A DNA stretch of 64,000 nucleotides from Sipunculus nudus (Eukaryota; Annelida; Sipuncula; Golfingiida; Sipunculidae): contig CM049313.1 in assembly GCA_026874595.1 (NCBI GenBank), positions 18,537,508 to 18,601,507 on the forward strand, in the 5' to 3' direction. The translations under genes and the position numbers were made by a program. The notes beneath the pieces were generated by a model. It was not told the origin of the DNA and made no database searches. It saw only the letters and a program-made list of their open reading frames with translations. This document shows, one piece after another, positions 45,364-57,706 of this stretch. Each line of letters opens with the position of its first letter. Position 1 is the first letter of the stretch.

Positions 45364-48300
45364 ATGAAGATAATTACGTTAAATGTGCGTGGTTTACGAA
45401 ACAGGAACAAACGTATGGAACTGTTTGGATTTGTACGGAAAAATACAATAGACCATATATTTCTAAAGAGACTTATATAATTTCTTCCGATGTTAATAAT
45501 TGGACAAGAGAATGGAATTCTTAGCTGATCGCTTGTTGTCATACAAGCAACAGTAGAGGTAATATAATTATGTTTGGAAACAACTGTGATGTTAAAGATA
45601 TAAATGTATGTAGTGTCACATTAAATAACAGAATTCAAATCATAAAATTTAAGATAAATGATGATGAATATGCTTTAATTAATGTGTATGCCCCAAATAA
45701 TGACCCTGAAAAAAATGTAAATTTTTTAGACAGCTATAATTTATGAAAATATTGATGCCGTATCAGTAAACCTTGTTGTAGCAGGTGATATGAATACTAT
45801 TTTGGATTCTAATTTGGATGTTATAGCTGGAGAACCACATAGTAGAAAGGCTATTGAGGCTTTTAATGAATTTGTTAGTTGGATGAACATTAAAGATATC
45901 TGGAGAGTAAACAACAAGAATCTGAAAATGTTTACATGGAAAAAAATGTTCCCTTTTAAGGCAAAACGTTTAGACTATATTTTGGTTAGTGAATCAATCG
46001 TTGATAAATGTAGCTATGTGTATATTAAGGATTATACAAAATCTGATCATAGTATGGTGGGAATTACTGTAAAAACTGACAGCTATACTATTGGACCGGG
46101 TTATTGGAAACTAAACGTCTCACTATTAAACCACGAGTGTCTTAGAAAGAGAATTGTTGCGGTGATAGACGAAACAGAAAAGAATTATAAAAACATTGGT
46201 CATCAGGTTCTATGGGACCTTTGTAAATTAAATATTAATCATATTATCATTGAGTATAGCAAAGAAATATCACGCCAGCGTAAATCAGAGGTATATATAT
46301 TAGAACGAGAATTAATAACGCTACATAAAAATATTGCAACCAACCCGGCAGATGAAAATTTATTAAGAACTTATGAAAATTATGCAGTTAGAGATGATTC
46401 AGGTTGTTAAGGCAACAGGGGCTTTTTTTCGCTCAAGACTACAGTGGATTGAGGAAGGAGAGAAGAATACTTCCTTCTTTCTTTCTCTGGAAAAACAAAG
46501 GGCTGAATTGAAAGTAAATAACAAACTTAAAAATAATAAAGAAAAAATAGCAAACTCGGTAGAAGGTGTTTTAAATTAAATTTATAATTATTTCAGAAAA
46601 CTTTATACAGAGAGTGAAATATGTAATGACATAAATACTTTTATTGGAAATACTAAAATGCCCATACTCTCACAGGATGAACAAAATATATGTAAAGGAA
46701 ATTTTACAGAAGATGAGTGTTGGCAAACGGTTAAAAATGCGAGAAATAACACAAGTACTGACCTAGATGGTCTTGAACCAGAGTTTTATAAAACATTTCG
46801 GTTCAGAATAAAGCATCTGGTAGTTAATTCGTTAAATAATTCTTTGTTAAAGGGAAAATTGTCATGTTCCCAAAGAAAGGGTGTCATTAAACTTATCCCA
46901 AAAGGTGATAATTTAGCTAAGGATGAAATTAAAAATTATCGGCCTATAATGCTTACCTGTTGTGATTATAAAATTGGAGCAGGGGTCTTGGCGAGCAGAC
47001 TACACAAAGTTGTTTCAGTGTTGATCGATTGTGATCAAACTGCTTATATAAAAGGCAGAGGGGTGTTCCAAAATATTAGACAGATACTAGATATTATGTG
47101 GTACACAAAAGAACAAAAATGGATGCTGCTATTTTATCAGTGGATTATTCTAAGGCTTTTGATTTGATTTCACTACAGTTGATAGCACGTGTGTTAAAAG
47201 TATATAATTTTGGTCCTCAATTTAGAAAATTGGTCATTATGTTTAACACTGAACGTCAATGTTGTGTGTCGAATGCGGGTTGGCACACTCGGTGGTTTAC
47301 TAAGGAGCGCGGAATACGTCAAGGTTGTGCACCCAGTACAGTTCTATTTGTTCTCGCCTGTGAAATTTAGCATGTAAAGTCCGCCAAACTGATTCTATTA
47401 AAAGTATCAAACTTCCCGATTCAAATATACAAATAAAAATAAGTCAGTATGCAGATGATATTAATTTTTTTGTAAGTGACTGTGCTTCTCTTAATAGTTG
47501 TATGGATATTTTAGAGAACTTTAAAAATGTCTCAGGTTTACGAATAAATCAATCAAAAACAAAAGTGATGGGTATTGGTGCTTGGTCAGAAAGGCTTAAT
47601 ATTGGAAGTTTTAGGTGTGAAAAAGAAATGAAAATACTAGGCATAATATTATCTTTTGATCTTTTGAAGTTGATGAATGATAATTTTTATCAAAGGTTAT
47701 GCAAGGCTCAGACAGTTGTGAAGCATTGGAAATGTCGTAGTTTGTCCTTGAGTGGAAAGGTATTCATTGTTAAAAGTTTAATTATGTCACAATTTATGCA
47801 TTTATTTATGAATATATATGCACCAGAGCATATAGTGAGTAAGTTGAATCATCTCATTTTTAAATTTATTTGGAAGAATAATCGTAAAGGAATAGAAAAA
47901 GTTAAAAGGAAAGTATTTATACAGGAAGTAAAAAATGGTGGTATAAACATGGTAGAAGTAAACAGTGTGAATTAAGCAGCCATCGGTGCTTGGATAAAGC
48001 GCTTAACAAATGCACAAACTATGGAGAAAATACCAAAATGGGCAATTATACCTTTATGGCTACTGAATAAAACTGGTTCAGATTTACTTGTATTTAAATC
48101 AAATTACAGATATAATGAGTTGAATAATAAATGTTTAGAAATACTGAATAAATTTCCCACTTTTTATAAGCAAATGATAAAAACAGTGCTTCAAGTAAAA
48201 GAACTTAAAACTCGAGTAGGTCTGAATGATGTTGTCTGGAATAATAGTTGTATAAAATATAAAGGAAAAACGTTGTATTATGATTACCGGATAAAACAAG

Positions 48301-48931
48301 GTGTTTTACACGTTGGTCAAATTGTGCATCATTTAAAACTATATTCTTTCAAGGAAATTAAAACAATGATTAAGATACACGGAGGGATATACTTTCAATA
48401 TATGGCACTGCATAATGCGATGAAGAATGTAACGGAGGTCGAGAATAGAGATACGAATATATTTGTTTTTGAAACAAGACATTAGGATATTGTTAGTTAA
48501 AAGGTTATATACTGTACCGATATGTCAAACTACGTGGGAAGCAACGTGTCCTTCTGTGGAATTTGACTGGGAAATGGTATGGACCAAACATTGTCTTGCT
48601 TTAATGGAAGCAAGAGTATTTTCATTGATGTGGGAGATTGTACACAATATATACCCAACAGGGATCTGGCTGTGAAAAATGGGTATCTGTAATAATGATA
48701 TGTGTAAATTTTGTCAAGTTCGAGATACATTAGAACATTTCTTTATCTCTTGTAAATCAGTAGACTGTTTATGGAGAAGCTCCAGAGAATATTTTGTTTG
48801 GTATAAATATGCCAGAAAAGGTGCAGAAGTTTATCTGTTTAGCTAAAGCCTGCATAAGTAGATTCAAATATGGCAGACATGCAAATTTAGAGCTTTTATA
48901 TGAACAGGAATGTTGTTATAGAAATATGTGA
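45364..48931 (+). pseudogene. LINE ORF2 (endonuclease-reverse transcriptase), broken
   Basis: About 1,190 codons. The start at ATG 45364 gives MKIITLNVRGLRNRNKR, the classic N-terminus of LINE endonucleases. Endonuclease motifs follow: KETYI (about 45465), ALINVYAPNND, VVAGDMN, RLDYIL and SDHSMV (46050). Next come RLQWIEEGEKNTSFF, then the reverse transcriptase: NYRPIMLTCCDYKIGAGVLA, DQTAYIKGRG, motif A SVDYSKAFDLI (47119), GIRQGCAPSTVLF, and catalytic SQYADDIN (47442-47465). The C-terminus has LALMEARVFSLMWEIVHN and a finger CKFCQVRDTLEHFFISC. Lesions: frameshifts near 45465, 45745, 46390, 47115, 47372 and 48475; stops at about 45522, 46577, 47973 and 48673. The catalytic residues themselves persist, so inactivation is by frame damage. 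Confidence 0.88.
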
Positions 48932-48961
48932 CTATTGAAAAATATCTATATTTAATAAAAA

Positions 48962-48997
<36 letters not shown>

Positions 48998-48999
<2 letters not shown>

Positions 49000-49355
49000 G
49001 TCTAAACTTGAATGTTGTTACAAATTCTAAACTTGAATGTTTATAATATGTCTAAACTTTGATGTTTATTTAATGTCTTAACCTAAATGTTTATATGTCC
49101 AAACTAAAATGTTTAACTTAAATGTTTATATAATGTCTAAACTTTAATGCTCATATGATGTCTAAGCTGAATGTTTATATTATGTCTAAACACAATGTTC
49201 ACATAATTTCTAAAAAAAAACAATTTTTCATATGATGTCTAAATCTAAATGTTTATATAATTTCCTAACTTAGATGTTTATATAATGTCTTAATATATGT
49301 TTATATAATGTCTAAACTTTAATTTTTATATAAAGTCTAAACTTAAATGTTTAAG
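48998..49355 (+). repeat. About 24-bp minisatellite, right arm
   Basis: About fifteen imperfect units of the same TATAATGTCTAAACTT-type repeat as 43700-43899. It continues the array interrupted by the LINE. Confidence 0.88.
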
Positions 49356-50219
49356 CAGAAGATTTTCTGGAGACTAAAACACATGTTCATTTACTAATTA
49401 ATGGATTTTATTTATAACTTTGCCACCTGCAAAACCCGTTAGTGATCATTAACGACCTTCACTGGTACATGTTAAAATATAATTTCTCTTCTTACCGAGC
49501 GTTTTACAATATGAAATGAGCAAGATGGGAGCCCCTGCAGACTCGGAAAACTGGTATTGTCAGAATACGAGGAATTAAGTGTGATATCAAATTGGTGTAC
49601 TTATTTTAAGCGATCATATTACCGGTTAATGTGACCAGCACCTGTAGCTCGCCACGTGCCGACACACGCTGATCTTGAGTGACGTCTGCAGATATATGAC
49701 ACGACAACAGATCCTTACAATGCTTTTAGAAAATACATGTACTTTGTCTTGAAGTTTTATTTTGGTGAGTTTATGCGTACTTTTGTCTCACAATTGTATC
49801 CTTGGGGATTTTTGTTGCTGTAGTTTGCTATATGGCAGATCAAATTGCAAATGTATTATATCATGTATAACGTGATAACTTGTTGCAGTATAGTTTATCA
49901 TATAATATCACATAATAGAGCTTTATAATGTCATTGTTCAATTCAGAAAATGTCTAATTAAAGCAAATATTTTATCTTACATCTCCTTTTGCCAGTGTTT
50001 TCCTATCCGTTTGCAACTTTTCCAAAAGCAATTTTCCTCAGTACGATTCAAAATACTACAAACATGTATTATAATAGATAAGGATTGTACAAATCACATG
50101 AGTATCACTTGACAAAGTAAACATATTTGTCCGCCTGCGATCATTTAAGCTCAAATTATAAACCATTAATTACATGCATTCACTTTTTCGATATTTTGGT
50201 TCCTATTTAATCATTATTA
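49356..50219. other. Unassigned AT-rich sequence
   Basis: No supported feature. Confidence 0.4.
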
Positions 50220-51063
50220 CTAGCTGATAAACCCGGTATACCGGGCCTTTTACCGGGTTGGGGAGATGCATTTATCGAAAGGATAGCTAGATTCTTTTTT
50301 TTTCTTAAAAAAAATTAAGCTGTGCTCGTGCCAAGGATTTCATACAGTGGTATGTTGACCTTGAAGACCTGGTCGGTGGTGATTTTTACATTAATTAGCG
50401 AACCGGAATGGGACGCGGGGGCCCTCCGGTTTTCGATGACCTTTGACTGTTTATCATTTCTGGACGTTTAAATTACAGGTTCATGTAAGGAAACATTAAT
50501 TCAACATAGCTAAACTTAACCTCTAATTCAATCGGAGTAGCAAGACATGAAAGATGAATTAAATGTACATTATAAGGCAAGGAAACTGTTCCTGAAGAGA
50601 GAAACGGAAATATGTATACCTCGTTAGTAGCAGAAGCGGACCCAAAGGGAGTCCAGGGGGTCGGTCCCCTTTTTCAGCTGCAACCTTTTTTAATCGTATC
50701 AGACCAATTGTAAGGCCTGGAACGTTCGCCCCATCCCATCACAACTCTTTTCCGGAAATGGGGACCTTGTATTGGGCCTTGTCTTTAAATTGGCTTAATT
50801 CTGGGCTTTAGGTGACCACAAAGAAAATCCGGTCTTTGCCGAAGTCAGTTCGGCTGTTTTCGGTGATAGCTTCCTCTCATATCAGAAATCACGCAAAAAT
50901 CACTCAAAATGGTGTGAACATTAAAATTATTTATTCTAATATCGGTCATGTTACTGAGGGAACAATATCCTTTAAAATGAGGTATGGCACAGTATCATAC
51001 GCAACGCGGTTTCAGAAACCATTGCGAACAGAGGTGGACTGAATTCCTTTTATAAGTATTAGA
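50220..51063 (-). mobile_element. Helitron-like non-autonomous element, copy 2
   Basis: Read on the minus strand it starts TCTAATACTTATAAAAGG and ends with the 14-nt perfect palindrome CCCGGTATACCGGG, then TTTATCAG and CTAG, followed by host T. A terminal TC, a hairpin a few bases from the 3' end, and CTAG^T are the standard Helitron criteria. The 5' flanking base is T rather than the usual A. No Rep/helicase frame remains, so it would have been moved in trans. It aligns with copies at 21520 and 54064. Confidence 0.8.
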
Positions 51064-51164
51064 AGATTTCTTTTGGTAGTACTCTCTGGGTTAGGATTAT
51101 TACCATTTTTACCTAAGCATGATCTGGATCATTACAAAGTAATAACTAATTTGAATCACTGGCC

Positions 51165-51390
51165 TTGTGTCTCTTGACTCGCTGTATGTCTGTCTTTCTG
51201 TCTGGGTCTGTCTCTCTGTCTCTCTGTCTCCCTCTGTCTCTCTGTCACTCTGCTTCTGTCTCTATATCTCTCAAACATTTTCTTTATCTCTCTGTCTGTC
51301 TCTCCCTCCCTCCCTCTAACACTGTCTGTATCTATCAGTCGCTTTCTCCTTGTTTCTATGTGTCTGTCTGTTTCTCCGTTTCAGAAATCT
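51165..51390 (+). repeat. (TCTG/TCTC)n polypyrimidine tract
   Basis: Irregular TCTGTCTC-type simple sequence on the plus strand. The 77-codon frame through it (S, L, C and V rich) is a simple-sequence artefact. Confidence 0.9.
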
Positions 51391-51454
51391 TATATTAACC
51401 GAACTGTACATTCGCTGCAGTTCTCATTATACAAGTGGTACTCACAGCCTTATC

Positions 51455-51965
51455 ATCCCCTCGCAACAAAGTTGCAGGAGGGGATAAAGTAACGCCTCCT
51501 CCGTTCGTGCGTCCGATCGTCTGGACGCATTTTAAGGCAAACATATTTTATCTGTCATAAATAGCTCAATCACCCACAAATGAAGACCCCAAACCATTGT
51601 TAGGTCACGGGGTCATAGGTCAAGGACACCGCTTGTAAAAGCTTGTGGACGCATTTTAAGCAAAGTTTGACCAGAACCTTTTATCGTTAACATATGGCGC
51701 ACCCATCCACGGATAAAAAATCCTATCCATTTTGAGGTCTCGTGTTTCAAACGTCAAAGCCACAGGGAATACCTCTATAAAAAGCTTGTTGACACATTTT
51801 TAGCCAACGTTTCCATCCCAAACCTTCAATCTTACACATACTGCTCACCCACCCACTATCGATTTTAAGATCATGTGGTCAACGGTCAAGATCACAGTTT
51901 AATATACCTTGCCTAATTATGCTTCCGTTAAGGGAATACTCCGCATATCGGAGCCCTTGTTTATC
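51455..51965 (+). repeat. Dispersed repeat with internal tandem units of about 140 bp
   Basis: Three imperfect units start near 51520, 51646 and 51790. Each has (G/T)GACGCATTTTAAGCAAA-like sequence, a run of A/T, CACCCAC, then TCACGGGGTCATAGGTCAAG or a diverged equivalent, and the unit junction AAAAGCTTG. The left edge begins CCCTCGCAACAAAGTTGCAG. No coding is apparent. Confidence 0.6.
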
Positions 51966-52282
51966 CTTTTTAAAAAATAATGCTCTTCTAAAACAGATAT
52001 TAGGTTAATTTTAGGTTTATCTTTACAGGAAACCGATTTACTTTTTACTTGCTGTTAGACAATTAAAAGGTTAATATTATAGGGCTATTATAATTGATAA
52101 TAATATTGAGTTCAATAGGTTGCATCTTAATCTTTTGTCAGCTTCTGCTATGAGTTCTGGGAATTTACGGGTATGATAAAAAAAATAAAACAATCTTTTT
52201 GAGATCCTTTGAGATTTCCCAAGAAAGTCCTTACAAAATACAGCCTAATTTAGTAATAATACATTCTTACGCGTCCTATTTA

Positions 52283-52690
52283 GGACCTATAATGCTTCTG
52301 TTGCTCAGGGGTATAGCACAGGACTCAAAGCCGGGCGGTCGTGAGTTCAAAATACAGCTAAGGCCGTGAGATTTACACGATCGGCCCCTACCCAGGGTGA
52401 GTGCTCTGTAAGCATAATGGGAGGGCTGTGCCCTGCAGCCGTTAATCACTCATAAACGAATTCGTCTTTGGGGGGTCCCTCGGTGTTATGACCCAGCAAT
52501 GTTTGTGATTACACACCCAGGAGCCACAGGTGCGGTAGACACCGGGCCTTGGTGACACCAGGATACAAAAATAATATGATAGGAAGCGAATGCTACTCCC
52601 CTGTCACGCAGTCCCAAGTCAAAATAGAACGCTGCAGATGTACATACATAGATTAAAAATAAGAAAAAATGGAGGTTGTTATCTCCACCG
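52283..52690 (+). mobile_element. tRNA-derived SINE, most complete copy
   Basis: The head has an A-box-like TTGCTCAGGGGTATAGCAC (about 52300) and a weakened B box, GTGAGTTCAAAATAC (about 52341). The body follows: CCGTGAGATTTACACGATC, CCCTACCCAGGGTGAG, TTTGGGGGGTCCCTCGGTG, TTATGACCCAGCAATG, then a tail AAAAATGGAGGTTGTTATCT. Other copies are at 27283-27552 (minus), 30575-30790 and, diverged, 14335-14545 (minus). The degraded B box suggests it can no longer be transcribed by pol III. Confidence 0.78.
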
Positions 52691-54063
52691 AAAAACATTT
52701 AAAAAAGGCATCTTGTGCTAACTTTTTGCCTGGGTCACATCATAGATCTGTTTAATCTAGCAGGGATATTATTACTGATGGTGGACACATTAATGACGTG
52801 AGTGCCAGCGGTGATTCGTTCAAGAATTATAAGAAAATTGCTGCACGCCTTCAGTTTTAATATATGTGGTTTGGTTTGATTCCATTGATTCTAGTTAATT
52901 GGATCTTTCTAAATAATGAGAATATTTTAAGTGAGGAGAGTCTTCTGCAGTGAACCTTTCAGCTTGATGTACAAAACAGACTGACAAAATACTCGGTCAG
53001 AATTGTATGTAGGCTTCTAAACAGCGGATTTCACAGTAAAATAGTAGGTACAAAATATTCGAATAATAATCGATAATTTACAAATACATACATATTGACA
53101 ATATTCAATAGCATCCCGTGTGCTGAATTGGCTATGTTGCTGTGCTTGCAGTGACATCTGCTGTTACAGCAGGAAATCATTTAAGAGCCCATGTCAGTAC
53201 TTATTAGTCTCTTGACACAGTGCCTGACGGTTTCGTTTGAACCACTAGTAAATAATAAACGGCTCTGTCTGTGATTTATGTTTTGTCTGCCGCGCCTGAA
53301 GAGCTGGCCTACCACACTCCAATAAAACTCCATTTACATGAACACGAAATAAGTACAATTTTTTTGTAACAAACGTCTTTGGATGCAGCGTGACCTGGTG
53401 TTTACTCCCGGAACTATTTGATCTGTCTTTTTTGGCTGAGAATTTCTCGGACCTGGCGATAAAATTTGGGTTTCTCCAAATTAAATGGTATATCACCTGT
53501 TTTCTCTCAAGGCAAAGGATATAATTGTATGCAAATTACAAAAATAAATAAGATTTGTCGAATTGATAACCCTAGACGTAGAATTTGTAAACATCAATAG
53601 GTCAATCATAGATATAACCACACAATATGTAATTACACTATGCAATGAAATGTTGAGCATAATTAATTATGAAATCGATAATATCTATATTTTGCACAGA
53701 ATAAACGAAAATATTATTTATATATTTTTTTTAGAAAAAAAATGTAAAGAAATGAACAAATACCATTTACTTGAAGATTTAACTATATATCGTTTAAACG
53801 CTCTATGTCCACTTAGATATCGGACAGTGCTAATGGCTGAAGACTTAAATGAATTAAACTGCGTTTTCTTTTCATCGGACTGCCTTATCTCCACGTCATA
53901 TACTATGGGGCCTGGGAAAATATTAGTTCACACATTTTAAAAATTTCAAACAAAAATGTCAGAGTGTGGACGTTTGTTTCTGTAGGTCCCTTCGACACAA
54001 CGAGGGTTTACTCTTGCTATAAATATTTCAACAAAATTTACATTGCTCAAGCTATATTTTCGA
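52691..54063. other. Unassigned; one 125-codon frame of unknown status
   Basis: The frame 53563-53940 (plus) is long for AT-rich DNA and includes ILHRINENIIYIFFLEKKCK and HLLEDLTIYRLNALCPLRY. I recognise no family and see no splice or promoter signal, so I do not call it as a gene. Nothing else is supported. Confidence 0.35.
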
Positions 54064-55022
54064 CTAGCTGATAAACCCGGTATACCGGGCTTTTTACCGC
54101 GGTTTGGGAGATATATTTACCGAGATATTGAATGTTGGCTAATTTTTTTATTATAAAAGTTAAAAGAAAATATAGATTTTTAGTGGAATACTATCAGAAT
54201 ACGATATGTACAAATAATTTTTTACTGTTATTTTGTGGCGCTGTGCTCGTGGCAAAAATCATATCCCGGTATGTTTACCTTGAAGACCTGGTCAGTGATG
54301 GTTTACATTGCGAACCGGAATGAGACGCGGAGGCATACAGTGTTTCGTTGATATTTGACTGGTTTCTATCGTTGGACGTATAAAGAATAGGTTGATGTAA
54401 GGAACACATGAAAGATTAATTAAATGTACGTTGCAAGGAAACAGTTCCTGAAGAAGGAAACAGAAATATGCATACATCGTAAGTAGCAGAAGCGGACCCA
54501 GCGGGACTCCATGCAGTAGGTCCGTATCCCATTTTCAGCCACCGCAACCTTTTTTCATCGTATCAGACAATTTTTTAGGCCTGAAACCGCCGACACTACC
54601 CCAGCCCTGTTCCTGAAATTGGGACCTTGAATTAGGTTTTGTCATTAATCCTCCTGGGTTGAACTCTCCATTTCATAAAGCGAGAAACATGTGTTTTCTC
54701 TTTTACTGACCACGCACGTTGGTCACATCCCTCATTGAAAGCAAGCGTTATTCATATGAACAATAGTCCTTAGTGTTAGAGGTTAAGTGACCACGATGCA
54801 CGCATTCCGGTGATTGCCAAAGGCAGTTCGGCTGTGCTCGGTAAAAAAACCGGTAAAATCACTAAAATTATATGTATATTAAAAATTATTTATTTTCATA
54901 TCGCCTATGTCACTGCGGGGATAAGAACTTTTAAAATGATGTATGGCACAATATTGTACACAACGCGGTTTTAGAGAACATTGCGAACAAACGTGAACCG
55001 AATTCCTTTTGTAAGTATTAGA
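54064..55022 (-). mobile_element. Helitron-like non-autonomous element, copy 3 (intact ends)
   Basis: Both ends meet Helitron rules on the minus strand. Host A precedes TCTAATACTTACAAAAGG. The 3' side has the perfect palindrome CCCGGTATACCGGG, then TTTATCAG, CTAG and host T, so the insertion lies exactly between A and T. It is 959 bp and has no visible coding. It is the reference copy for those at 21520 and 50220. Confidence 0.85.
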
Positions 55023-55851
55023 TGCTTGCCCAACACGAATTAGTTGACAACTTTACCATGTAATGCATAAGTGTGTGACTGAGTTTCCATGCGTTGTGGC
55101 ATGTCAACTAAAATATATATATATATGTTTCAAATTTCAATCCATAAAATAAGGTCTAATGATATAGTTCCTCTCATCTAATAAACTACTGTCTGTCATG
55201 TGTTAATACAATATTAACACAGGTGCTTGAAACAATGTATTCATCGGGTGAGCAATATTACAAGCATCATTAGGCCCATCCCCCGTCATATCTATCCAAA
55301 TTTCCCACTTTATCTTTTACACACGGTTCCCTTTCTTTGACTGCAAATTTACTTAAATTATGCTAGAATAACCACTAAGTAACAACGTTTGAAACCATGT
55401 TTCAATCTTTCTATTGGCCACCTCCGCTCATGCTTATATTTACCACAAGGTTTTAAAGCTGACAAAAAACACCCGAGAGGTCATGTGATCATTATATTCA
55501 GATATCAGGGAAAACAGGCCACATTATACTTTCTGTCTTCGCAAACACATGCGGGATAGGAGTTTAATTAGCAAAGGGAGGTCAAGGTAGAACCTTAAAG
55601 CTGACCCAATAACCAGATTTACCTATTTGGTCAGCGAAATACTACGGTCCTCACGCAGTTCTGGCCAATGGCGAAGATTCAGACCAGCAAGAATAGGTGT
55701 TTCGGTGTAATCAGGCCATTGAGAACGGTTTTCGTATATTTAAAGTTTGGAGCTGGATGCACATTGCGATACCACGTTCTCATTGGTCTGATTACAATAA
55801 TTTGTGCTTTGCCCACCCTGGTGGTGTAACCCAGAGACCTTGCTATGCAAA
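55023..55851. other. Unassigned sequence
   Basis: No supported feature apart from a short (TA)n near 55115. Confidence 0.4.
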
Positions 55852-55854
55852 ACA

Positions 55855-56120
55855 GCCAAAAAAATTAAAGAAATCAGTGTGTGCGGGCGATTTCTTTTTT
55901 ACCCGTTTTTGTATGTTTCGACAAAAGTGTCATATGATCAGGGAAAAGCATGATAATGACATATTCTTTTTTGCTTAACAGGTAAAAGCACTATATAACA
56001 AGGAAATCCGATCAAAATCATATCATTCTATCTTCTTTAAAGTTGGAAATCCAAATTTATATTGCGGGGGATTAAAGTTGACGCAAGCGGTGCCTGAGAA
56101 CCATGCCTTTTTTGGCCTAA
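55855..56120. mobile_element. Harbinger/Tourist-like MITE, copy 6 (degraded left end)
   Basis: The right end (CGGTGCCTGAGAACCATGCC, then a T-run and GGCC at 56114-56117 followed by TAA) is well preserved. The left end, GCCAAAAAAATTAAAG, has lost the GGTATGGTTCTCAG block. The internal words GTGTCATATGATCAGGG and CAGGTAAAAGCACTATATAA match the family. Confidence 0.75.
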
Positions 56121-56497
56121 TGAAAGTTTTATATGATTGATATACTTAACTGTGTTGTTTCAATAAAACAAAATGCGTACAAGAACACAGTCTGATGCAA
56201 ATATTCTACCTGCTTTGGCCATGCAGTGCACAGAGTGATTGACAAGTAATAAGTACAAAGGGGAGATTTTCTTGATTTCCAAGCAGATGACCGAAAAGGC
56301 AGGCAGGGCACTTGGTCCAGGCAAACATCTTCACGCTTAATAACACTTGGACGTATGACGTCATGAGATATACCAGGCCACTCGGGCACGGATCCTTCTA
56401 TAATTCTGGCGCAAAAGGCAGCTATCAGGCTTTCTGCACTCGTTTATGACTGCCAGAATCGACTCTGGAAACTCACTCCCTTGTTGACTATGTACCT
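56121..56497. other. Unassigned sequence
   Basis: No supported feature; the 86-codon minus-strand frame here has no motif. Confidence 0.4.
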
Positions 56498-56621
56498 ATA
56501 GTTCCTAGAGCTGGGTATCGCCTGCAATATCGTATTGCAATATATTGCGATATGTCGTATCGTATTGCGATACATATTGCGATAATTTATTTAATTTTTA
56601 GGAAAAACGTGTGGTCTTTAC

Positions 56622-56674
<53 letters not shown>

Positions 56675-57706
56675 TATGAATATTATAATAATTGCTCATT
56701 CTTTTAATGAATTTTAATGAGTTATAATAATAACTCATATCATGTTAAATATAATTACACAATAAAAGTTTATACAGATCAGTTTATTTGTAACACAAAA
56801 TATGGCAATATTACCTTGAAATGTATTTCTGACAGTACCCAAAGAAACATTTAAAATATATTTTTTCTTTTGACCTTACACGCGCAATTCACCTGGCAAT
56901 AAAGACTTCTGGACTGTGGTTTGTTAGCACAGAGCGGGATAGATGGCGTGCACAATACCTCATCGCAAGGCTGCCGTTCTTACACAATAATATTGTAAGT
57001 TGATACTAAATATTCCTTTAGAATTATAAGATCCGTGTTCAGCACTTGTTTCTTTTTGCTGTATGGAAATATTTCTCGTATATCAGTAAGACATCAAGCA
57101 GACATGCACAAAAGGGATCTTTGATCTATAGTCTATATTAACTGAACATTTGCAAACGTCTAAAGATACGGTTGCGGCTTTCATTTTAAGCCTGCCATTT
57201 ATCCAAACCCATTTAGATGTCTAAAATTGTAACACAAATTTAATTTTAGTATAAAAAAATAGGTTTAGGCGCATTAACTGAATATCGTAATATTTCGATA
57301 TTTGAAATTTCTATCGCGAAACGCAATATGCGAATGATTGTATCGCAATATACCGATATATCGATAATATTGCGCAGTCCTAAGGCAAAAATAAAAAAAA
57401 AAGGTATGGTTCTCAGACGGGCGCTTTTTTTTATTTTAAATTTTTTGGTATGTTTCGACAAAAATATCAAATGATAAGGGAAAAACATGAAAATAACAGT
57501 TTTATTTTGCTAAATAAGTAAAAGCACTACAAAACAAAGGAAATTGTATGGTTTATCTTCTTGAAAGAAATGTCAGAGCTGCAGCAGCTCAAAATTGGAA
57601 AGTTTTTATTGAAAATCAAAATAAAAATTTTTGATGCGGGGGTTTAAAATTGATGCGGGCGGTTCCTGAGAACCATACCTATAATTTTTTTTGGCCTAAT
57701 AGTTCC
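56498..57706. mobile_element. hAT-like MITE with intact 8-bp target duplication
   Basis: The element runs from 56506 to 57382, starting TAGAGCTGGGTATCGC and ending CGCAGTCCTA (inverse TAGGACTGCG). The 8-mer ATAGTTCC lies directly before it (56498-56505). It reappears at 57699-57706, after a Harbinger MITE that was inserted exactly at the element's last bases. Eight-base duplications and TAG-starting TIRs are typical of hAT. Subterminal regions are dense in TATTGCGATA words and a (TA)n tract sits at 56624-56671. There is no transposase frame. Related copies are at 16495 and 20866. Confidence 0.85.
57381..57699. mobile_element. Harbinger/Tourist-like MITE, copy 7 (nested)
   Basis: The element is 57384-57696 with TAA on both sides (57381-57383, 57697-57699). 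It is inserted at the 3' edge of the hAT-like element 56506-57382. Ends are GGCAAAAATAAA and a T-run followed by GGCC; GGTATGGTTCTCAG and its inverse are near the two ends. Confidence 0.9.

Larger units (their letters stand above)
43900..48997 (+). mobile_element. Tx1/L1-type LINE, nearly full length, inactivated
   Basis: The element spans about 43941-48966, with (TA)n tracts at both ends (43900-43940 and 48967-48997). It carries ORF1 with a zinc knuckle, then ORF2 with an apurinic-type endonuclease, reverse transcriptase and C-terminal cysteine finger, and ends AATAAAAAAACAAA. Size and order match two-ORF LINEs of the Tx1/L1 group, and the (Q/N)YADD and SDH motifs agree. Multiple stops and single-base frameshifts in both ORFs make it non-functional. 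The (TA)n at both ends may be the target duplication. The surrounding minisatellite continues on both sides, so the target lay inside that array. Confidence 0.9.

Noticed and set aside
51165-51398. 77-codon serine/leucine-rich protein
   Set aside because: It is a direct reading of TCTGTCTC simple sequence.
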